Shown here: positions 50,571 through 58,739 of the stretch, in pieces
Layout of the letters: every line of letters starts with the position of its first letter
Numbering within the stretch: the first letter of the stretch is position 1
DNA from: Planctomycetota bacterium
GTDB lineage: Bacteria > Planctomycetota > B15-G4
Direction: 5' to 3'
Length of the DNA: 64,000 bases
NCBI GenBank assembly: GCA_029259715.1
Contig: JAJDEP010000014.1
Span: forward strand, 62,001 to 126,000
Made by a program: the position numbers and the translations under genes
Notes under the pieces: generated by a model
The model's database searches: none
What the model saw: the letters and a program-made list of their open reading frames with translations, nothing else
What the model was told of the DNA's origin: nothing

Positions 50571-53093
50571 ATGTCCCGTTCCCCGTGTGCTCCGGCACCG
50601 TCCCTCGCCGCGCTGGCCCTCGCGATACTCGCCGCGGCGTGTTCGGCTCCCTCGATGGTCGCGCCTGACGCCGCCGCCCAGCCCATCCCACCCGTGCAGC
50701 CACGCGAGAGAAGCGTCGACATCGAGCACTACGCCATCAGCGTCGACCTCGACCACCTCGCGGGACACGTCGACGGCTCGGTGACGGTCGCGTTCCGGGC
50801 CCTCCCCGACCGCCCCGCCGACACGCTGCTCCTCGACGCCGTCGAGCTCGACGTCTCGGCCGTCTGGGACGACGACGGCGACAAGCTGGCCCACACCCTC
50901 GTGGACGACCTGCTCACCATCGACCTCGGACGCAGCATCCCTCCGGGCGAGAGGGGCGAAGTCACCGTCGAGTACGACGGCTTCCCCCGGCGCGGGCTGT
51001 ACTTCGTGGGCCCCACCGCCCAGGACGGCGACCGCCCGTGGCACATCTGGAGCCAGGGCCAGGCCGAGGACACGCGGCACTGGATCCCGGTGTGGGACAT
51101 CCCCAACGAGCTGGCCACCCACGAGCTGGAGGTCACCGTCGACGCTGAGTTCGTGACCATGGCCGCGGGCGAGCGCACGAGCTCCGTCGAGACCCGCGAC
51201 GGCCGTCGCACCGATCGCTGGCGCATGCAGACGCCGCACGTCAGCTACCTGATCACCCTGGTCGCGGGTGGCTACGCCGTGGGCATGTCCGAGAACGACG
51301 CCCTCGACGGGCGCATCGAGCTGCCCGTGCTGGCGGAGCCCGAGCACCTCGAGCTGGCCCTGCAGAACTTCGCCGAGCAGGACGACCAGCTGGCCTACAT
51401 GGGCGACCTGCTGGGCATCCCCTACCCCTACTCCAAGTACGCGAACAGCTGCGTGCGCGAATTCACCGCCGGCGGGATGGAGAACATCTCGGCCACCACG
51501 CTCTACTACCGCACCATCCACCAACCGGACGACGAGCCCCAGACCGACTCGGTGGGGTTGCTGGCCCACGAGGCCGGGCACCAGTGGTTCGGCGACCTGC
51601 TCACCTGCGCGAGCTGGACCGACCTGTGGCTCAACGAGGGGTTCGCCGACTGGATCGAGGGCCGCTACCTGGGCGCCACCCGCGGCCCCGACCGCGCCGC
51701 CTGGCAGCGGCTGCAGTCCATCCGCGGCTACCTCTTCTCCGAACTCTCGCGCAGCAAGCCCATCGTCTGGGACGGCTGGGACCATCCCGACGACACCTTC
51801 TCCGGCCACGCCTATGCCGGCGGCGCCTCGCGCGTGAACCTGCTCGAGGCGGTGCTGGGTGAGGAGACGCTGGTGCGCGGCGTCACGCGTTACGTCCAGC
51901 AGCACCGCGGCACGGCCGTCGACACCGAGGACCTGCGCGCGGCGCTGCACGCCGAATCGGGCCGCGACCTCGAGCTGTTCTTCGAGCAATGGCTCTACGG
52001 CCCCGGCGTGCCGCGCTTCCGCGTGAGCGCCCAGGGCCCCACCGACACCGCCCAGGTCACCTGGACAATCGAACAGACCCAGGTCGACGAGGGCTGGGCC
52101 GCCGCCTACCACGCGCCCGTCGACGTGGTCTGGTCGCGCAACGGCGTCGAGCAACGCCGGCGCGTCGCCATCGTCGAGCGCATCGAGACCCTCACCCTGC
52201 CGGGCCCCGTGGACTGGCTGCGCTTCGACGCCGACACCCGCGTGCCCATGCTGCTCGCCATGCACCAGGACGAGGCCGCCTGGCGCGCCCAGCTGCGCGA
52301 CGCCACCGACGGCGTGACGCGCATGCTCGCCGCCGAGTGGTTCTCGGGCGGTCGCTTCACGCGCCCGGACCGCCCCGACGCGTGGGCCGCCGACGACGAG
52401 AGCGTGGCCGCGCTCATCGCCGCCGTCGACCACGACCCCTTCGTCCCGGTGCGCCTGGCCGCCCTCGCCGCTCTCGACGGCCTGAGCGATGCCCTCCTGG
52501 TGCCCGTGCTGGAGCGCTCCATCCTCGACGGCGACGCGCGCGTGCGGGCCGCGGCCGCCACCGCCCTCGGCGAGCACGGCGGCGACGCCGTGCTGCCCCT
52601 GCTCTTCGATGCCTCCGAGGACGGCAACGCGACGGTGGCCGCCGCCGCCTTCGGCGCGCTGGTCAAGCGCGAGTTGCCGGGCGCCTTCCGCCTGCTCAGC
52701 CGCCGCCTCGCGGAGACCCCGGACGTCGAGTGGCGCCTGAAGCGCAGCCTGCTCGACCAGCTCGTCGACACCGAGGACGAGCGCCTGCTGCCCCTGTTCG
52801 TGGGCGTCGCCCGCAGCGATCCCGAGTCCCGCGTGCGCGCACGGGCGCTGCAGCACCTCGCCCACTACGACGGTGCCCACAGTGAGGTCATCTATCGAAT
52901 GCTGTGCGAGTCGTTGCACGACGCCAGCCGTCACGTGCGCAGCGCCGCCGTGCGCGGCCTGTTGACGCGCGGCGACACCCGCGCGCTCCCCCACTTGCGG
53001 GCCCGGCAGCAGATCGAGATCGACCTCGGTGTGCTGGGCGCCCTGCGCGGCGCCGTGACGCGATTGCAGCGCCAGGGCGCAGGCGACGCCTGA
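50571..53093 (+). CDS. M1 family aminopeptidase lipoprotein with HEAT-like repeats
   Basis: An 840-residue zinc peptidase with a lipoprotein signal (ILAAACSAP, Cys24). The M1 features are the GGMEN exopeptidase loop (GAMEN variant), HEAGHQWFGDLLTC and WLNEGFADWIEGRY, with the third zinc ligand Glu. The domain covers about residues 40-520. The C-terminal 320 residues show repeating helical units (VRLAALAALDGLSDALL, VRAAAATALGEHGGDAVLPLL, HVRSAAVRGLLTRGDTRALPHL) like HEAT/PBS lyase repeats. It probably trims peptides at the envelope. Ribosome site and start as noted for the promoter. Confidence 0.9.
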   Translation: MSRSPCAPAPSLAALALAILAAACSAPSMVAPDAAAQPIPPVQPRERSVDIEHYAISVDLDHLAGHVDGSVTVAFRALPDRPADTLLLDAVELDVSAVWDDDGDKLAHTLVDDLLTIDLGRSIPPGERGEVTVEYDGFPRRGLYFVGPTAQDGDRPWHIWSQGQAEDTRHWIPVWDIPNELATHELEVTVDAEFVTMAAGERTSSVETRDGRRTDRWRMQTPHVSYLITLVAGGYAVGMSENDALDGRIELPVLAEPEHLELALQNFAEQDDQLAYMGDLLGIPYPYSKYANSCVREFTAGGMENISATTLYYRTIHQPDDEPQTDSVGLLAHEAGHQWFGDLLTCASWTDLWLNEGFADWIEGRYLGATRGPDRAAWQRLQSIRGYLFSELSRSKPIVWDGWDHPDDTFSGHAYAGGASRVNLLEAVLGEETLVRGVTRYVQQHRGTAVDTEDLRAALHAESGRDLELFFEQWLYGPGVPRFRVSAQGPTDTAQVTWTIEQTQVDEGWAAAYHAPVDVVWSRNGVEQRRRVAIVERIETLTLPGPVDWLRFDADTRVPMLLAMHQDEAAWRAQLRDATDGVTRMLAAEWFSGGRFTRPDRPDAWAADDESVAALIAAVDHDPFVPVRLAALAALDGLSDALLVPVLERSILDGDARVRAAAATALGEHGGDAVLPLLFDASEDGNATVAAAAFGALVKRELPGAFRLLSRRLAETPDVEWRLKRSLLDQLVDTEDERLLPLFVGVARSDPESRVRARALQHLAHYDGAHSEVIYRMLCESLHDASRHVRSAAVRGLLTRGDTRALPHLRARQQIEIDLGVLGALRGAVTRLQRQGAGDA

Positions 53094-53190
53094 TCCGGCC
53101 CTCCGAGCAGGATTCGTACAACGCTGTATCCTGGGGTTTCGAGGGAGGCCAGGGGAGGCCATCCGGGCCACGAGCATCCCGGAGTCACGA

Positions 53191-54000
53191 GTGAAGTCGC
53201 CGCTCGATCGCATCTTTCCCGATCGCCGTTCCGTCCTGCTGGACGGCGCGATGGCCACCGCCCTGTTCGAGCGCGGCTGGCCCCGGCACCTGTCCACGGT
53301 GCTCGCCAACCTCGAGGCGGGCGAGTGGGTCGTCGCGGTGCACAGCGCGCACGTCGAGTCCGGCGCGCGCATCCTGCAGACCAACACCTTCGGCGTGCTG
53401 CTCGGCGAACAGTCCTCCCAGGTCGACGCGGCCAGGGCCGCCGTCTCCCACGCCCGCGAGGCGGCCGCCGGCAAGGTGGCGGTGGCGGGCGCGCTGGCCG
53501 GCTACGACCTGCACTTCGGCGGGAACCGACTCGATGAGATCGTCGCCGTGCTCGCGGGTGAAGGCGTGGACATGCTGGTGTTCGAGACGTGCAACACCCT
53601 CGCCGACGCCCGCGCCGCCCGGGACGTGGCCGCCCACCTGGCGCCCTCCCTCCCGGTGATCATCTGCGCCACCACGACGGACGGCGGCCACGACGACCAG
53701 AAGCGCGTGCGCGAGATCATGGCCCTGCTGGCCGCCGAGCCGGACGACCACGTGGTGGCCGGGCTCAACTGCTGCCGCGGGCCCTACGACGCCCTGCGCA
53801 TGGCCATGTCCCTGCCCGAGATGCCGCGCTGGATCAAGCCGTCCATCGGCGTGGGCGACGACCAGGTCAACGACCACGTCATGGCCGCCTTCGCCCGGGC
53901 CGCCCGCATCCACGGGGCGCGGTACATCGGCGGCTGCTGCGGCACCTCGCCCGACACACTGGCCACCATGGCGGCCGCGCTCAACTGCCTCGACGGCTAG
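53191..54000 (+). CDS. Homocysteine S-methyltransferase-like protein
   Basis: A 269-residue protein with the Hcy-binding/Pfam homocysteine S-methyltransferase fold: LLDGAMATALFERG (start of barrel), LQTNTFGV, DMLVFETC, AGLNCCRGP and YIGGCCGTSPDTL, the last two supplying the three zinc cysteines. Length is that of stand-alone BHMT/MmuM-type enzymes. The methyl donor (betaine, S-methylmethionine or other) is not evident. GTG at 53191 is supported by GGAG 6 nt upstream. It is preceded by a 97-bp gap after the M1 gene. Confidence 0.85.
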   Translation: MKSPLDRIFPDRRSVLLDGAMATALFERGWPRHLSTVLANLEAGEWVVAVHSAHVESGARILQTNTFGVLLGEQSSQVDAARAAVSHAREAAAGKVAVAGALAGYDLHFGGNRLDEIVAVLAGEGVDMLVFETCNTLADARAARDVAAHLAPSLPVIICATTTDGGHDDQKRVREIMALLAAEPDDHVVAGLNCCRGPYDALRMAMSLPEMPRWIKPSIGVGDDQVNDHVMAAFARAARIHGARYIGGCCGTSPDTLATMAAALNCLDG

Positions 54001-54019
54001 CGCCGGCGCCCGCCCGGCG
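54001..54019. terminator. Hairpin after the methyltransferase gene
   Basis: CGCCGG (54001-54006) pairs with CCGGCG (54014-54019) across a 7-nt loop immediately after the stop codon of the homocysteine methyltransferase-like gene. The remaining 52 bp to the convergent gene hold two near-copies of GCAGCGACCC (54025 and 54058 region). Confidence 0.4.
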
Positions 54020-54071
54020 TGCGCCAGCGACCCGGCCTCCGCGGGCAGCCCGGCGTTCGCAGCGACCCAGG

Positions 54072-55244
54072 TCAGCGCCCGAGTTCGTAGCGCCGCAGGC
54101 GGTAGCGGAGCTTGCCGCGTTCGATGCCGAGACGCCGGGCCGCCTCGGCGATGTTGCTGTCGGCCGCCTCGAGGGTCTGACGGATGGCCTCGCGTTCGAC
54201 CTGGTCGAGCGCCACGCCGTCGCTGGGGATGTTGAGCACGAAGGCGTCGGGCGCCTCGCGGCCCTCGGGCTCGGGCAGCATCAGGTGCTCGTCGCCCACG
54301 GGTTGTCCCCGCGCCAGCAGGCACGCCAGCTCGCACACGAGCTCGAGCTGGCGCAGGTTGCCCGGCCAGTCGTGGCTGCACAGACGGGCCAGGCACTCGG
54401 GCGTCAGCGTGTCGAGCCCGCACGCCGACATCAGGCGTCCGAGGTCGTCGCGGCGCTCGCGCAAGGGGACGGTCACCACCGGCGAGCCGCCCAGGGCGTA
54501 GTAGAGGTCGGTGCGGAAGGCCCCCTCGGCCACCCGGTCGCGGAAGCGCGCCGTGGCCGTGGCCGCCACCCGGTGCCCCTCGCGCACCCGATCGAGGATG
54601 CGGCCCTGCTCGGTGGGCGACAGCTCGTCGACGTCCTCCACCACGACCACCGGATCGGACCAGGGCACCTCGCGCAGACGGCGGCGCAACACCCGACCGC
54701 GCAGCGTGCCGGTCTCCCCCGCCACCACCACGCAGCGCGGGGTCTGCAACTCGCGGTCGAGACGGATGCGCATCTCGCGCACCGCCGGCAACTCGCCCAC
54801 CAGCGCCGCCTCGGCCAGGACGTCCGCGCCGGCCCGGTCGACCTCGCGGCGACCGGCCTGGCGCAGGAGTTCGCGCCGTTCGAGCAAGCGCTCCCGGGCC
54901 GCTGCGAAGCCGGCGCGGTCGCCGGGCGCCACCACCATCAGGCCCATGCGGTGCCGCAGGGTCTCGGGCCATTGGTCCGGCTCGTCCACCACGAGCACGG
55001 ACAGGTCGGGCTCGCGGGTGAGCGAGGAGCGGGCCAGCTCCACCGCCTCCTGCGTGCCCCCCAAGGCGCCGAGCACGAGCAGGTCGGGCGCCGGGCCCAC
55101 CCACGGCGGCGCGTCGCCGTCGGCCTTGCGTTCGCCCGGGCCCGGGCCCAGTCGACGCGCCGTCGTGCGGCCGTCCGCGAGCAGGTCCTCGAGCTGTCGG
55201 CAGCGGGGATCCGCCGTCGACACCAGCAGGATGCGGGGCTTCAT
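54072..55244 (-). CDS. Degenerate sigma54-activator-like regulator with Fis-type HTH
   Basis: A 390-residue protein. The N-terminal 120 residues have a receiver-like outline without a clear phospho-Asp site. The central domain keeps pieces of bacterial enhancer-binding proteins: GETGTLRG (176-183, degenerate Walker A without Lys), VVVVEDVDELS (Walker B-like, 199-209), FRTDLYYAL (243-251), PLRERRDDLGRL and HDWPGNLRQLE. The region between Walker A and B is only about 20 residues long, too short to hold the GAFTGA loop. The C-terminal Fis-type HTH (about 345-388) is intact, ending YRLRRYELGR. A sigma54-independent DNA-binding role is likely. ATG at 55244 overlaps the upstream stop. Confidence 0.75.
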   Translation of the reverse strand: MKPRILLVSTADPRCRQLEDLLADGRTTARRLGPGPGERKADGDAPPWVGPAPDLLVLGALGGTQEAVELARSSLTREPDLSVLVVDEPDQWPETLRHRMGLMVVAPGDRAGFAAARERLLERRELLRQAGRREVDRAGADVLAEAALVGELPAVREMRIRLDRELQTPRCVVVAGETGTLRGRVLRRRLREVPWSDPVVVVEDVDELSPTEQGRILDRVREGHRVAATATARFRDRVAEGAFRTDLYYALGGSPVVTVPLRERRDDLGRLMSACGLDTLTPECLARLCSHDWPGNLRQLELVCELACLLARGQPVGDEHLMLPEPEGREAPDAFVLNIPSDGVALDQVEREAIRQTLEAADSNIAEAARRLGIERGKLRYRLRRYELGR

Positions 55245-56107
55245 CGGAGCGAACGCTGCTCGGCGGCCCCGAGGACCCGTCCGCAGATCCGGGCCAGGTC
55301 GCGGTCCTTGCGCCGCGACGCGATCATCACCACGTTGCGCAGCGTCCGCAGCAGCATCTCGCCGTCGGTCGCATCGAGTCGGTCGAGGCGCGTGTCCGGC
55401 AGTCCGCCCCGGGCCAGGTACGCGCGACAGTGCTCCTCGGAGACCGCCCGCCCCTGGTGGAAGGGGTCGATGAGGACCGAGCCGTTCTCCCGTATGAAGC
55501 GCAGCAGGAAGTGTCCCGGCATGTTCACGCCCACCGCCCGCAACCCCGCGCGACGGGCGACGAGGATCCACGCGATGCACAGGGGCAACGGCAAACCTCG
55601 GCGCTGGAGCGTCACCCCGTGGAGCAGCGCGTCGAGGGGCCGCGCCTGCGCCGGGTCGCCACCCTTCAGCCCGTTCTGCTTGACCATCACCTCGAGCATG
55701 GCGGCCAGGGGGTCGGTGTTGCGGTTGGGCTCGGCGTTGACCTGGTCGGCCATGGCGTCGAGGGCCGCCACGACCTCGTCCGGGCCCGCCGAGTCGGGGT
55801 CGACCAGGCGCCCGATGAGAATCGAGCCCTGCTCGAGCTCGGGTTCGCGCTTGAGGTAGGCGATCAGGTTGTCGGACAGCCGCGTCCGCTCGATCTCCAC
55901 CAGCACCTCGCCGAAGATGGCGGTGCCGTCGTCGGCGGACTGCCGCGCCACCCGCTCGCGCAGCAACGGCTCGGCCATCTCGGGGTGCGCCAGGAGGGCC
56001 GCGCGACACCCGGTGACCACCGACTCGCTCGCGTCGGTGAGCAGCGAGATCATCGCCTCCACCTGGGACTCGCTGGTGAGCGGCCCGCGCTCGTCGTCGG
56101 TCTTCAT
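55241..56107 (-). CDS. SirB1-type transglutaminase-like protein
   Basis: A 288-residue protein of the SirB1/transglutaminase-like group. The diagnostic block is GLPLPLCIAWILVARRAGLR followed by AVGVNMPGHFLLRF and LIDPFHQGRAV. The region before (about 60-150) is helical, as in SirB1_N proteins. The biochemical role of bacterial SirB1 homologues is unclear; the Cys in LPLCIAW may or may not be catalytic. Both ends overlap neighbours by 4 nt (ATGA), so hydrolase, SirB1 protein and regulator form one translational unit. Confidence 0.8.
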   Translation of the reverse strand: MKTDDERGPLTSESQVEAMISLLTDASESVVTGCRAALLAHPEMAEPLLRERVARQSADDGTAIFGEVLVEIERTRLSDNLIAYLKREPELEQGSILIGRLVDPDSAGPDEVVAALDAMADQVNAEPNRNTDPLAAMLEVMVKQNGLKGGDPAQARPLDALLHGVTLQRRGLPLPLCIAWILVARRAGLRAVGVNMPGHFLLRFIRENGSVLIDPFHQGRAVSEEHCRAYLARGGLPDTRLDRLDATDGEMLLRTLRNVVMIASRRKDRDLARICGRVLGAAEQRSLR

Positions 56108-56985
56108 CGCGGCGGCTCCGCAACGGCCTGGGGCGCCGGCACCGTGGCGGTCGGGAGGAAGCGGTCGAGGGCCTCCAGCGCCGCGTCGAGGGCCGGCGTG
56201 GTGCCGACGAAGGGATGGCGCGCACCGAGGACGTGGTCACCGCCCTCGATGAGCAGCAGCTGCGCCTGCGGGATCCACTCCGCCAGGCGCCGACCTTCCT
56301 CCGGCGTCACCGCCACGTCGGCCTCGCCCTGCACCACCAGCACGGGCTGGTGCAGTGATCTGGCCGCCGCCTCCACATTGGCGTTGACCAGATCGTCGAA
56401 CCACGCCCGGCCGAGCGGCAGCTCCTGGCCGGTGCGCGTGTTGACGATGATCAGCTCGCCGTTCTGCTCGAGCCGCGACTTGGCGCCGGGGCCGAAGCGA
56501 TCGAAGCTGCCGACGCCGTTGAGCGTCGCTACCCGCTCGATGCGCCGGTCGCCGGCCGCGGCCAGCAGCGCCACACCGCCGCCCATGGAGTGGCCCACCA
56601 CCGAGATGCCGTCGCTCGACAGCGCGACGTCCGCCGCAAGGCGACCGTCGGACAGCGCATCGAGGACGAGGGTCAGGTCGGCCCGCGCGAGCGTCGCCGT
56701 CTGCTCGCGGAACAGGTCGAGCCGGGTGAACTCCCCGGGCACATCGCCGATGCCGTTGTGGCTGAAGTCGAAGCGCAGGGCCGCGCGACCGCTCGCGGCC
56801 AACCGGTCGCACAGGAAGGGGAACAGCCCCCAGTCCTTGAAGCCCTTGAACCCGTGACAGACCACCGTCACCGGCAGGGGTGTGTGCCCCGCGGTGGGCG
56901 CGTGCAGCGCGACGGCGACGGGCAGACCCGGTCCACCGTCCGCCGGAGCGGTCATCAAGGTGGAGCTGTGCCGCGTGACGTCCAT
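56104..56985 (-). CDS. Alpha/beta hydrolase, prolyl oligopeptidase/esterase-like
   Basis: A 293-residue serine hydrolase. HGFKGFKDWG (oxyanion region), the nucleophile elbow GHSMGG, the acid in VQGEADVAV and the catalytic His in IEGGDHVLG give a full triad. DFSHNGIGDVPG and GAGAKSRLEQNGELIIV-type segments resemble dienelactone-hydrolase-like proteins annotated as acyl hydrolases. No signal peptide is seen. The substrate is unknown. It lies 38 nt after the methyltransferase stop and overlaps the next gene. Confidence 0.82.
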   Translation of the reverse strand: MDVTRHSSTLMTAPADGGPGLPVAVALHAPTAGHTPLPVTVVCHGFKGFKDWGLFPFLCDRLAASGRAALRFDFSHNGIGDVPGEFTRLDLFREQTATLARADLTLVLDALSDGRLAADVALSSDGISVVGHSMGGGVALLAAAGDRRIERVATLNGVGSFDRFGPGAKSRLEQNGELIIVNTRTGQELPLGRAWFDDLVNANVEAAARSLHQPVLVVQGEADVAVTPEEGRRLAEWIPQAQLLLIEGGDHVLGARHPFVGTTPALDAALEALDRFLPTATVPAPQAVAEPPR

Positions 56986-57023
56986 CCGGTGTATCCCTGG
57001 GAATCTCCCCCGCCGGAGTCCGG

Positions 57024-57785
57024 TCAGGAACCCGACGGCTTGCGGAGCACGACGAGACGACGGGTCTCGCCGGGCACCACGGGGCGCCCATCATAGTCGC
57101 CGACGATGCGCTCGATGACGAGGTGCGCATCCTCGGCCAACTCTTCCAGCTCGTCCTCGGTGAACAGGCGCACCGATTCCGTCCACGCCCGCGACTCGCA
57201 GTCGCTGCGCATGATGCGGATGGACTTCTCCACGCGTTTTCCACCATCCACGAGCGCCCTCTCCACCTCGATGGTCAGCTCGTCCACGATCTCGACGCTC
57301 TGCGGGCGGAGCTGGTAGCGGACGGTGTCGCGATCCATCAGGTCGAGCAGGGCGGCCCCGCCGGGCTCGAGCACCCGGGCGATCTCGTCCAGGGTGGCGC
57401 GGTGTTCCTGCTCCTCCTCGAAGTACCCGAACGACGAGAACAGACAGGTCACGGCGCGGAACGACCAGTCGCGGAAGGGCAGCCGGCGCATGTCGCCGAG
57501 CGTCGTGGTCAGGCCCAGCTCGTGGCTGCGACGCGTGAGGTCCTGCGAGAGGTCGAAGCACATCACGCGACAGCCGTGGGCCTTGAAGGCCCGGGCGTGC
57601 CGGCCTGCGCCCGACGCGAGGTCGAGCAGCAAGCCCGACGTCGGGTTGTGCCGCAGCAGGCTCAGCGCCGACTTGGCTTCCCGCGCGGCGCTCGACTCGT
57701 CGCGGTGGCTGTAGACTTCGAGGTACTCGGCGCGGAAGGCCTCGACGAACCACGGCGTCTGCATGCTCGGCGACATGGTGCCCAT
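57024..57785 (-). CDS. SAM-dependent methyltransferase
   Basis: A 253-residue class I methyltransferase: LLLDLASGAGRHARAF (motif I with GxGxG-like loop), VMCFDLSQDLTRR, LGDMRRLPFRDWSFRAVTC and VLEPGGAALLDLMD. Its substrate is unknown. The family resembles small-molecule methyltransferases of the UbiE/type 11 group. The start may be ATG at 57785, 57776 or 57764; all precede the WFVEAFRAEYLEVY segment. It follows mazG with a 66-bp gap that holds tandem CGGT units. Confidence 0.8.
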   Translation of the reverse strand: MGTMSPSMQTPWFVEAFRAEYLEVYSHRDESSAAREAKSALSLLRHNPTSGLLLDLASGAGRHARAFKAHGCRVMCFDLSQDLTRRSHELGLTTTLGDMRRLPFRDWSFRAVTCLFSSFGYFEEEQEHRATLDEIARVLEPGGAALLDLMDRDTVRYQLRPQSVEIVDELTIEVERALVDGGKRVEKSIRIMRSDCESRAWTESVRLFTEDELEELAEDAHLVIERIVGDYDGRPVVPGETRRLVVLRKPSGS

Positions 57786-57830
57786 CCTAACCGGTCGGGG
57801 CAGAGAGCACCGGCTCGGACATCGGCACCG

Positions 57831-57850
57831 GTCGGTCGGTCGGTCGGACG
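57831..57850. repeat. CGGT tetranucleotide tract
   Basis: Four consecutive GGTC/CGGT units, followed by a related ACGGTC, in the 66-bp gap between the mazG stop and the methyltransferase start on the minus strand. It is a possible slippage tract. Confidence 0.45.
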
Positions 57851-57851
57851 G

Positions 57852-58739
57852 TCAGCGCTCGCGTTGCGCCGCGTCGCGCCAGTGGCGCTCCAGCTCCTCG
57901 AGCGAGGCGGATTCGAGCGCATCGCCCAGGGCCGTCTCGATGGCACCGAACCGACGCCGGAACTTCTGGATCGTCCGGCGCAGGACAAGCTCGGGATCGA
58001 GGCCCTGCTTGCGAGCCACGTTCACCGCCGAGAAGAGCACGTCCCCCAGCTCCTCGGCCACCGCGTCGGCGTCGTCGCCCGCGCAGGCCTCGGCCAGCTC
58101 GTCCACCTCCTCCCGGAGCTTCTCGAGGGCCCCGCCGACGTCGGGCCAGTCGAAGCCCGCGCCGGCCGCCTTCTGGCCCACCCGCAAGGCTGCGAGCAGG
58201 GCCGGCAACGAGGTCGGCACGCCGTCGAGTCGGGAGGTCCGTTCGGGGCCCGGCGGGCGGGCGTCGCCGCCGGCGCTGCCGTCGCGCTCAGCCCGCTTCG
58301 ACGCGTCCCACGAGGCGAGCGCCGCGTCGGCGTCCGCCGCATCGCCGTCCCCGAACACATGCGGGTGACGCCGGACGAGCTTCGTCGCGATGCCTGCACA
58401 CACGGCGGCGAGATCGAAACGCCGCTCCTGCTCGGCGATGCGCGCCATCAGCAGCACGTTCATGAGGGTGTCGCCGAGTTCCTCGGCCACGTGGGCATCA
58501 TCGCCCGCCGCGACGGCCTCGCTCGCCTCGCAGGCTTCCTCCACGAGGTTGGCGCTCATGCTCTCGAGGGTCTGCTTGCGGTCCCACGGACAACCGTCCT
58601 CGTCGCGCAGGCGCCAGAGGATGCCCACGAGCTCGGCCAGCCGCGTCCGGGCCTCGGTCTCGTCGCGGGAACGCTCGGAGCCCATGCGGCGCGCCAGCTC
58701 CGCGTGGTCGACTCGGGCCCAGTCCTCGGCGTGACTCAT
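57852..58739 (-). CDS. mazG: Nucleoside triphosphate pyrophosphohydrolase MazG
   Basis: A 295-residue tandem MazG protein that hydrolyses NTPs and damaged nucleotides. The N-terminal domain has CPWDRKQTLESMSANLVEEACE and VAEELGDTLMNVLLMARIAEQ; the C-terminal one has LREEVDELAEAC and AVAEELGDVLFSAVNVARKQG, with the conserved EExxE/ExxD metal ligands. A low-complexity Asp/Ala-rich linker lies between (about 145-185). The ATG at 58739 overlaps the upstream stop (ATGA); the longer open frame is within that gene. Confidence 0.9.
   Translation of the reverse strand: MSHAEDWARVDHAELARRMGSERSRDETEARTRLAELVGILWRLRDEDGCPWDRKQTLESMSANLVEEACEASEAVAAGDDAHVAEELGDTLMNVLLMARIAEQERRFDLAAVCAGIATKLVRRHPHVFGDGDAADADAALASWDASKRAERDGSAGGDARPPGPERTSRLDGVPTSLPALLAALRVGQKAAGAGFDWPDVGGALEKLREEVDELAEACAGDDADAVAEELGDVLFSAVNVARKQGLDPELVLRRTIQKFRRRFGAIETALGDALESASLEELERHWRDAAQRER

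Noticed and set aside
49586-50722. Long version of the DUF2017 gene reaching 50722
   Set aside because: The extra N-terminal part is off-frame reading of clpS and its leader. The TTGA overlap at 50182 gives a clean start.
50493-53474. 993-codon open frame on the minus strand
   Set aside because: It is antisense to the M1 peptidase gene and shows only the Arg/Ala/Gly/His-rich composition produced by GC-rich codons. The opposite strand has a full peptidase with motifs.
54072-56240. One long 722-codon gene covering the regulator and the region upstream
   Set aside because: The first half is antisense-like or off-frame sequence across the SirB1 gene. The regulator proper starts at 55244 with an ATGA overlap.
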